64,000 nucleotides of DNA from Halichoerus grypus (Eukaryota; Chordata; Mammalia; Carnivora; Phocidae): NCBI RefSeq assembly GCF_964656455.1, contig NC_135717.1:9267033-9331032 (forward strand), in the 5' to 3' direction. Below, piece by piece: positions 23,901 through 32,900 of this stretch; positions within the stretch are counted from its first letter, which is position 1, and each line of letters starts with the position of its first letter. A program made the position numbers and the translations under genes. Under the pieces are notes generated by a model. That model saw nothing but the letters and a program-made list of their open reading frames with translations. It searched no databases and was not told where the DNA came from.

Positions 23901-26900
23901 TAAAGATCAAAACATACGTACTTAACATTATACTGTTTAAGGATGCCTTCATAGGGAGTTTTAAAAAAAAGTAAGCATTCTCCTGAATTCTGTGTTTATC
24001 TTGAGGTGGGAAGCAGGGAGGGTGGAGATGGAGTTAGGGCAGAATACAAAGGAGATTTCAAAGGTACTGATAACGTTCCTTAAGCTAGTCCTTAAGTTGA
24101 GGGGTAGATACGTGGGCCATTGTTCTTATTCTTTAAACCATTCATATCTGTTTTGTACTCTCGTAGGTATAACACATAATATTTTCACAATTCACAGGCT
24201 TTGCCATCAGCCCCAAGTTCAAATCCCTGCTCTCTGCCATTCATTAGCAGTGTGACTGGGGTCAAGACATTTGACCTCTCGGAGCCTTGGCTTCCCATGT
24301 GTAGAACAGGACTAGTAACTGCCTCATATGATTTCTGTGGACGCAAAGTCCATAAGAGGCAGAGTGTCTGGTTGGAAGGCGTCACCGATATTTGAAGATG
24401 TTTTTAAAATACCTCCCAACTGGCACCTGGGTGGCACAGTCGGTGGAGCGTCCGACTCTTGGTTTCGGCTCAGGTCGTGATCTCAGGGTCATGAGATCGA
24501 GCCCCACATCAGGCTCGTGCCCAGCCGTGGAGTCTGCTTGAGATTCTCTCTCCCTCTCCCGCTGCCCTTCCCACTCTTGCTCTTTGTCTCTTTGTCTTTG
24601 TCTCTCTCAAATAAATGAATCTTAAAATAAAATACCTCCCAAGCCACAAATACACTGTACCGTGCAACTGTGAGGTCAGGGTCCAAGCAGCTGCAACTGA
24701 ATGGCATTGTGGGCTTAGGCAGGGATGGCTTTCTAGAAGGAGGGGGGTGGAGTGTGAGGTTCTGGGGTTCACGCAGTAGCGAGTTCCAGACGAGGCCTGC
24801 ACAGGAGGCCCCTCCGTGGGTTCCAGAAGTGTGTTACGTGGCAGGGCCCTTCTCCCTTGCTTTCTGCCATGGGAGAACAGAGAGGAGGAGGTCAAAGGGT
24901 CATTGCAGCCTTTGTGATGCTGTTCCCAGGAGCTCCTGCCCAGAGGCCTGGACATCAAACAGGAGGAGCTAGGGGACCTGGTGGACAAGGAGATGGCTGC
25001 CACGTCAGCTGCCATCAAAACTGCTACGGCCAGAATCGAGGTATGGAAGCATCTGGCATGTCTCCTAAAGTGAGGCTCTTGCAGCTTCCCCGTGGTGACT
25101 GCCCACTGGATGTCTCTGACTTGTTCATGAAGGCTACCGAGGCCCCTTATGAGCCCAACCAAAACCCAAACTCCCCAGGATCCCTGAGGGATAGAAAATG
25201 AGTAGCCCCCCACCTACTTTGGTGTCGGTTCATCCTGCGTCATACTTCCAGGCTGACCACTTGCTAGTCGTGTCCCTTGGAATAGGTCGTTCCACGAACC
25301 TCACTAAGGTCCCGTTTCTGCATGATGGGGCAGTGGTAATAGTACTTGCCTCGGAGGGGTGTTGTAAGAGTTAAAGGAGGTAATGCACACTTTTCTTAGC
25401 GGCAGGCACCCGTGAAATCAGCAGACATGATTGTCCCAGGGAAAAACTGAGTGGGCGGCATTGGAAAGGTCCCATAGCGCTCCTTTGGTGGAAGACTCAG
25501 GCTGCCTGCCTTGGGGCGAGTACCTGCTGCTGGGACCTGGGATCTGCTGCCCCCCGTTGGCAGGGTGCCATAGCTCCCAGAATTCTGTGCACACGTCCGC
25601 CTGGGATGGACACTCACAGATGGTAGAGGCAGCCTGCTGGGGCTGCTTCCCACTGAAGAGATCAGAAGTCTGGATTCTTTTCCCGACTCACCAGGACGTG
25701 GATGGGCCCTTCTGGATTTGGGTTTCTCAGCTGCCACAGGATGTTGGACACAAGGTGTCTCGGGATGCCAGTGAGCACTCAGTACCCACCATGTATTGAG
25801 AAACCTTGCTTCTTTTTAACAGGAGATGCTCAGCAAATCCCGAGCCGGAGACACAGGAGTCCAGTTGGAGGTGAACGAAAGGTCAGTCCGAGCCGTGTGG
25901 GGCCACCTCGAGGTGATCAGATGAGTCTCCCCTGCAGTGGATTATACTAATTAGAACAGTAGCAGTCATGGGCAACGGTCTGTGTAGTTGTCGACAATGG
26001 TGTTCTTGATGATAATATTGCCGTTGCATTTTAGGGGAAGAGAAACCCCGAGAATCATCACATAACTGTCCCCAGTCAAGTCTCCCTACTCACGTGCCTT
26101 TCCGTGAAGGTGTATTCCCCCCCTCCTTTCCCATCCCAGGTTTGCCTATATTTAGGCCTGAAAAAGAGAACAGACTCCTTCATTGTTCTTGGTCTCTCTT
26201 CTGTGTCCCTAACTTTTTTTTTTTCCTCCTAGGATCCTTGGTTCCTGTACAAGCCTAATGCAAGCTATTCAGGTCCTGATCATGGCCTCGAAGGACCTCC
26301 AGAGAGAGATAGTTGAGAGTGGCCGGGTAAGCATGGGTGAGGACCCCTGGACAGGTCATTCACAGACTCCCAGTTCACCGAGAGGCTATGCCTACTCAAT
26401 ACACTCGTCCACGTTCAGCAAAATCCACGGGTGCTGCCATCTCGTCCCGGGTGTGCATCTGAGGGTGCAGCTGCTTCTCATGGCCTAGCGCAGATGCCCA
26501 TGGGAAGAAGCTGGGGTGCTCCCAGGTCCCCAGAGGGCAGTCAGCCTCAGCCTCCAGCTGCAGGGTCATTAACCCAGGCAACACCATTGGAACCTGCTCT
26601 GGAAACCCCGTGTGCATTGCAAGCCTGGGCCCTCAGAGGTGGAAAGGAGAGCTTTTGAAAACTGGGCAAATCAGAAGGGCCGGCCTGGTTGCTGACCTTT
26701 CCTAGTGAGCGCGGCCATGTCTCCTTCCCGCGGCAGAGTCCGCTGACAGTTATTCACAGACAGACTCTGCCCCAGTCTCTGGTCGACGTGCTCACTGGGC
26801 TTTCTCCCTCCTCTGCTTGTGTGTTTCCTTCTCACACCCTGCGTGCAGCTGTAGCTCAGGGGACAGAGGCCCAGGGAGGGATTCCGGACCTGAACACTAT

Positions 26901-29900
26901 CCTTCAAAGAAGGCAGCCTTATCTGCTTTAGTGGTGGTGCTTTTTATCAGTCCAAGAGGGGGTGTTTTCTATCCCCAAAATAGAGAGAGGGACCGAGCAA
27001 GGAGCACCTGTGACTTCCAAGACTATCAGATACTTCCAAAGCATGAAAGCATTTTAAAATTCCAAGGAGAAATAATTTGCTTCAATTATTCACTGAGTAC
27101 TCTTATCTTTTGGCAAATCGTGGCGAGCGGTTAGACTCCTCTTGGATCACATTGTTCCTGTGTGCACGTGAATAGATAGAGATTCTTATATATACAACAT
27201 GGAAATGTGATATAAGAGAAATGCTACGGGCTTTGGAGTCAGAAACGCCTAGGATTTACTTCCACTTATCTCCTGCATGAACCGGGGAAGAGTATCTTTG
27301 CTTTTCTGAGTCTTCGTTTGCTCATCTATAAAATGGGGTGGTAATCCTTACATCTTGGGGTTGGTGTGAGGTCCGTATGGGAGTAATAGACATAAAAGCA
27401 ACTGGGGCATAGGAGGCCCTCCAGAAAAAGCTAGTTGTTACTACCTTTCACTTCCTCAGGGCACAGCATCGCCTAAAGAGTTTTATGCCAAGAATTCCCG
27501 ATGGACGGAAGGACTCATCTCGGCCTCCAAAGCCGTGGGCTGGGGAGCCACTGTCATGGTGTAAGTGTCTGTCACTCCCAGGGCTCCTCAGCCCCACCCC
27601 CAGTTCCATTGACCCATCCCAGACAGCAACCGAGGGCAAACAGTCTGCCCCTTGGAAATGAACTGTTGGTAGGGAAGTCAACGGGACTGAAAGTTGGAAA
27701 GGGAGCCTGGATCTCCTGGGGCTGCACAGGGATGGGCCGGGCCGGCTGTGCTCTCTGGAGGCGGGATCATAAGGGGTTGCAGCTGTCCGTGACATAATTT
27801 GTCTTGTCCCTTTCTGACTACCAGGGATGCAGCCGATCTGGTGGTGCAAGGCAGAGGGAAATTTGAGGAACTGATGGTGTGTTCGCACGAAATCGCTGCT
27901 AGCACAGCCCAGCTTGTGGCTGCCTCTAAGGTAGGACCTGCACCAGACTCCCCAGGGCACTGTAAGGTCCGGCGAGGCTGGAGACTACTGGGACCGTGGA
28001 GCCTACCCCAAGAACAGATGATTTATCCAGGGTCCAGGTAGATGAGGTCCCAAGTTAAAATTCTGCCTCTCAAGGGTCCCCTCCTCCCCTCCTCTGAGAG
28101 CCTTTCCTCCGCCCAGCTCGCCACACGGGCTCTCCTCTCGGCTCTCAGCGCTTTTGTGACAAGTGGCCTTTGAGGGTCCCAGCCATGCCGACCTCTGATT
28201 AGCAATCCGGGCATTCAAGGAGCACTCAAATAAGGAATATGTCGGCACCGTGAGCTGGTTCCCTGGCTCGGCTCTGAGGTTCCTGAAGTCTCCAAATTTG
28301 AACCATTGCCCCCAATTAATCGTAATACAAAGCTTGTTACCAAAATCTGTCTGTGAGTTTAATAGTACTCTGGGGAGCGTCCTTATCATCCTTATTTATT
28401 GTTGTCCCAAATTAGTGTCCGCAACTAGAACAGTTTATCACAAGAACTGATAAAAGCTAGAGTCTGAGGCTACCAAGCAAATAAGCCAGGAGTAATTTTT
28501 CATATTAGTGGTATGCCAGGAGTTGACCCTCCTATAAGAGCATTTTTTAAAGATTTATTTAGGACGCCTGGGTGACTCAGCCTTAGGTTAAGCGCCTGCC
28601 TTCGGCTCAGGTCATGATCCCAGAATCCTGGGATCGAGCCCAACATCGGGCTCCCTGCTCCGCGGGGAGCCTGCTTCTCCCTTTGCCTGCCACTCCCCCT
28701 GCTTGTGCTTTTGTGTGTGTCTCTCTCTCTCTGACAAATAAAATCTTTTTAAAAAAATTTTATGTATTTATTTGAGAGAGAGAAAGAGAGAGAGCGTGCA
28801 CATGCCCAAGTGGGAAACGGGCAGAGGGACAGGGAGAGAGAGAATCTTCAGCAGACTCCCCACTGAGCACAGAGCCCGACATGGGGCTCAATCTCACGAT
28901 CCTGAGATCGTGACCTGAGCCAAAAGCAAGAGTCCGACACTCAACCGACTGAGCCACAACGCACGCCCCTTATAGGAAGCAATTTGTAAGAAGTCGACTA
29001 GTGACCCCTAGTGATCCCGTATGTTTGTTAGGAACCATTGGACCAACTTCTTTGACTCTGTCCTTGCCGCCCTATGCTGTGTGAACCTAACTGTGCTTGG
29101 TCCTGGCAGGTGAAAGCTGATAAGGACAGCCCAAACCTGGCCCAGCTGCAGCAGGCCTCACGGGGGGTGAACCAGGCCACCGCCACTGTTGTGGCCTCCA
29201 CCATTTCGGGCAAATCCCAGATTGAGGAGACAGGTAGCCGCCCCGAAGCACTGCTTTTCATATCCATCCTGTTCAGCTAGTCTCTATGTCCCCAGTTTCC
29301 CACAATTCCGTTTCCACATTCTCTCTTGTTCATCTTTTCTACGTGCGTACTTACTTTCTCATAAGGGGGGACACCACGTACACATGCTGTTTCTGTCACC
29401 ATAGCAACAGGCCTTAAGGTCGATTTTTCATGTAGCGATTGCTCTGGATTCAAAGACAGGACTCTTCTGGGCTGGGGGGTAGGGGAGCGCGCCCAATCCT
29501 CGTTACCCTGTCAGCGCACTTCCTCCCCGTCTATACATCAGTGACTTTCACATGTGTTTTGGGAACTAGCGAGCATTTCAGCAGAGTGCTGGTATCGGCC
29601 GCCTCTCAGGCGAGAGAGTCGGCCAGGGTGTCACCTGACAAGACCTTCCCTCCGCCCTTGCAGACAATATGGACTTCTCCAGCATGACACTGACCCAGAT
29701 CAAACGCCAGGAGATGGATTCCCAGGTAGGATCCCCGCTTCCACGTCTACTCCATTGGTTGCCGGTGACATCGATCCCAAGTATTATCCCCATGGAGAGA
29801 AGCCAGTAGGGGAGAGACTTGGGGAGGGAACAAACACAGATGGACCCGGTAGCCCAGGCATGAATGTAAATGACACTGGAAGGGACAGTGGAGGTGGAGA

Positions 29901-32900
29901 CAGACGATGGGTTAAGTTCAGAATCTTAACTGTGGCTCACTGGTCTCGGACTGGTGTTCCCCTCACTGTTACCATCAGGGATCTCCTAGCGGACATCAAC
30001 TAGTATTTAATGTCTTACAATGGATGATTTTTTTTTTAAGTCGAGTTGACACACAATGTTACATTACTTTCAGGCATACATGCAGTGGTTTGACAATTCT
30101 CTATATCACTCGGTGCTCGCCACGTGAAGTATAGTCACCGTCTGTCACCATGCAACGTCATAACAATATTGTTGACTATATTCCCTATGTTGTACTTTTC
30201 ATCCCCATGACTCACTCATCTGGTAATGTACCTCTTCATCCCCTTCACCTGTTTCACCCATTCCTCCACCCCCTCCCCCTCTGGCCACCCCCAATTCTCT
30301 GTATTTATGAGTCTGTTTCTGTTTGGTTTTGGTTTTTAGCAATTTTTTGAAAAATTCTGATACGAATTCTTTGTGTATGACCTTGGTTTAAAAAAGAAAA
30401 ATCGATTCACTGAGAACCCATCAAAGGCAATGCCATTTCTCCCAGTTCGTAAAGTTATGGCATGTGGAGAAATAGGAATCAGTGGGATCCTGAAAAAAAG
30501 ATCTGACATCCTTGTTCTAGAATTACTGGTCCCAGTCTTGGGGTAAAGTCCAGATTGAGAATGTGAAAGTCTCTGTGGGGGTCACTTGGCATTTTTAGGA
30601 AAAATCACATCAGGTGCAAGTCCCTGCCATCTACACTGTCTTGCTTACTGGGCTCATCCAGTCCCGCTTGACTGCAGATTCCATCTATATGCTGATAAGT
30701 ACCAGATTCTTCTCCCCGGCCTCGATCTTCTCCTTGAGCTCTGTGCTTGTCCAGCTGCCTACTTGATCTCTCCACTTGATGCCAAATACGTCTCCAACTT
30801 AATGGGTCCAAACCAGGGCTCCCGATTTCCCTCCCACCCAGATCTGCCCCTCTTCTTGTTTTCTCTGCCTCAGTAACTGGAACCCCCCACACCTGGGTGC
30901 TAAGACTTAGGAGTCATCCTTGGGTCCTCCCTTCCCACTCACCCTTCTACATCCAGTCCCCCAGCGGGTCCTGTCAACTCCAACTCTCCAAGCCTGAACC
31001 TTCCCCCTCCTTTCCATCTTCCTAACCCCGCCTGAGCTACCATCGTTTCTCTCCTGAACTACTGCAAAGGCAGCTTAACTGCAATGCATGCGAGGACTTG
31101 TTTCCAAGTGGTCCCATGGTGGGGCCGGGTGGCGGGGCAGTTGGGGGCAGAGAATAGGAAAGAACATTGCTGAGACAGGTCCAGCCCTGGGTTGACAGTT
31201 GGTGGAACTCGGTGAAAGGTCCATGATGGGGTTCGCCAGATCGTTTCCATCTTTCCATATGGTTTTACATTTTCCACAATAAAAAATTTGAAAAGGAAAA
31301 AAAAAAGGAACCGCCTAACCACTCTCGCCCCACCCCGTAGAGTTTGTTCAGGTTCTACAGATTTTTAAAAGCATAAATGACAGCATGTCACATCTCTGCT
31401 TGAAATCTTCGAGTGGCTTCCCTTTCACACTTAAGAGTTAATATCCAAACTCCTGCCCCCAACCCTGGGGCCCTGGATGAAATGATCCTGGCCTGTTTCT
31501 CCATTCTCCTCTCGTGACCCTCTCCCCGCTCATGCGTCGGCCACATGGGGCTCCTTTCTGTTCTTCCGATACCTCAAGCTCCCGCCTGCCTGAGTAGCAT
31601 TTGCTGATCACTCTTGGCCTTTATCACGTGACCCTGTGTCATTTTCATTACGTTCTGATCTGTTCTTGTTCGTGAGTTTGTGTTTTCCCGCCTGCGAGGT
31701 AAGCAGGGACCTTGTCCGTCTGTGCACCACCGCGTCTCCAGCACCTGCCACAGAGCCCGGGGTACATGATGGGTGCTCAGCAAACATTTCTTGAATTAAT
31801 AAAATAATAACTAGTATTAGTACTAGTAAAATAACTAGAATTAATGAGGAGTAGGGGTAACCAGGAACCAGCCTTTTTCTTGGTAGGACTGTGCTTTTTC
31901 CTGTATGATGATAACCCTAAGTTGTACCAGCCCCTCAGAGATAGAAGAACCATCTGAGCTGACTCTTGCCTGGATTTCCAGGAAAGCAGGATTGAAGCAG
32001 AAGGGGAACTGGATTGGAACACACCACACATATAGGCTAGATGTCAGAGTTGCTTTCAGGTAGAGATGTCAGAGGAGCATGAGATGAGCCCTACACCCAC
32101 TGGGGCTATAAAGCATCACCTCCAGGAGAGGGTCCCAGTGAGGAAATGGAAGAGCCACTGGGATAGATGGGTAAACAGGAGAGGATAGAGGAAATCAGCA
32201 GAGAAGGAGAGGGATTAAGTCAAAGTGAGACCATTGTCAGATTGCTGCTCAAAAGAAAATTCCACTCTTCCCACAGGTCAGGGTGCTGGAGCTGGAGAAT
32301 GACCTGCAGAAGGAGCGTCAAAAACTGGGAGAGCTTCGAAAAAAGCACTACGAGCTCGCTGGTGTTGCCGAGGGCTGGGAAGAAGGTGGGCCTCTCTGAG
32401 GGCCAGTGCGGGTGCCAAGAGGGGAGGGTGCGTGGAGGGCCTTCCCCTCAGACGTGACAGAATGAGGCGCCGTTCGGGTCACTGACTTCCCCCTCTCAAC
32501 TCACAGAGCGTGTTTCCTCTTCAGTTGTAAATAATGTTCAAGCCCCAAAACTGGCATAATTTGGGGTGAATTGAAAGCTTTTGTTGTCACCTCTCAAGAC
32601 CTTAATGTTGACCAGTGGGCTCGTCACTCCCTCGCAGCCATTCCCTTCCAGGCCTAATTAGCCTGGCGTGCATAGAGTTGAGTAGTGAATGAATGGATGG
32701 CGGTCAGTGAAGAGCCCGCAGATGGGGCGAGGGGATTACAAGCCTCAGTGACTGACTAGAATCAGCAGTGGGCAGCAATGGCCGCATGAGAGAAAGGGTC
32801 AGGGGCTAGAAATGGGGTACAGTGAGGGGATGATGGTGGGCCCACCAGCCCAGAGAGGTGTTATCACCCAGAGTCTGCTGCTTTCCCGCGTGCCCAAAGC

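Noticed and set aside
24509..25213. 234-residue open frame on the minus strand
   Set aside because: Runs through a SINE and antisense to a HIP1 exon; a shadow frame.
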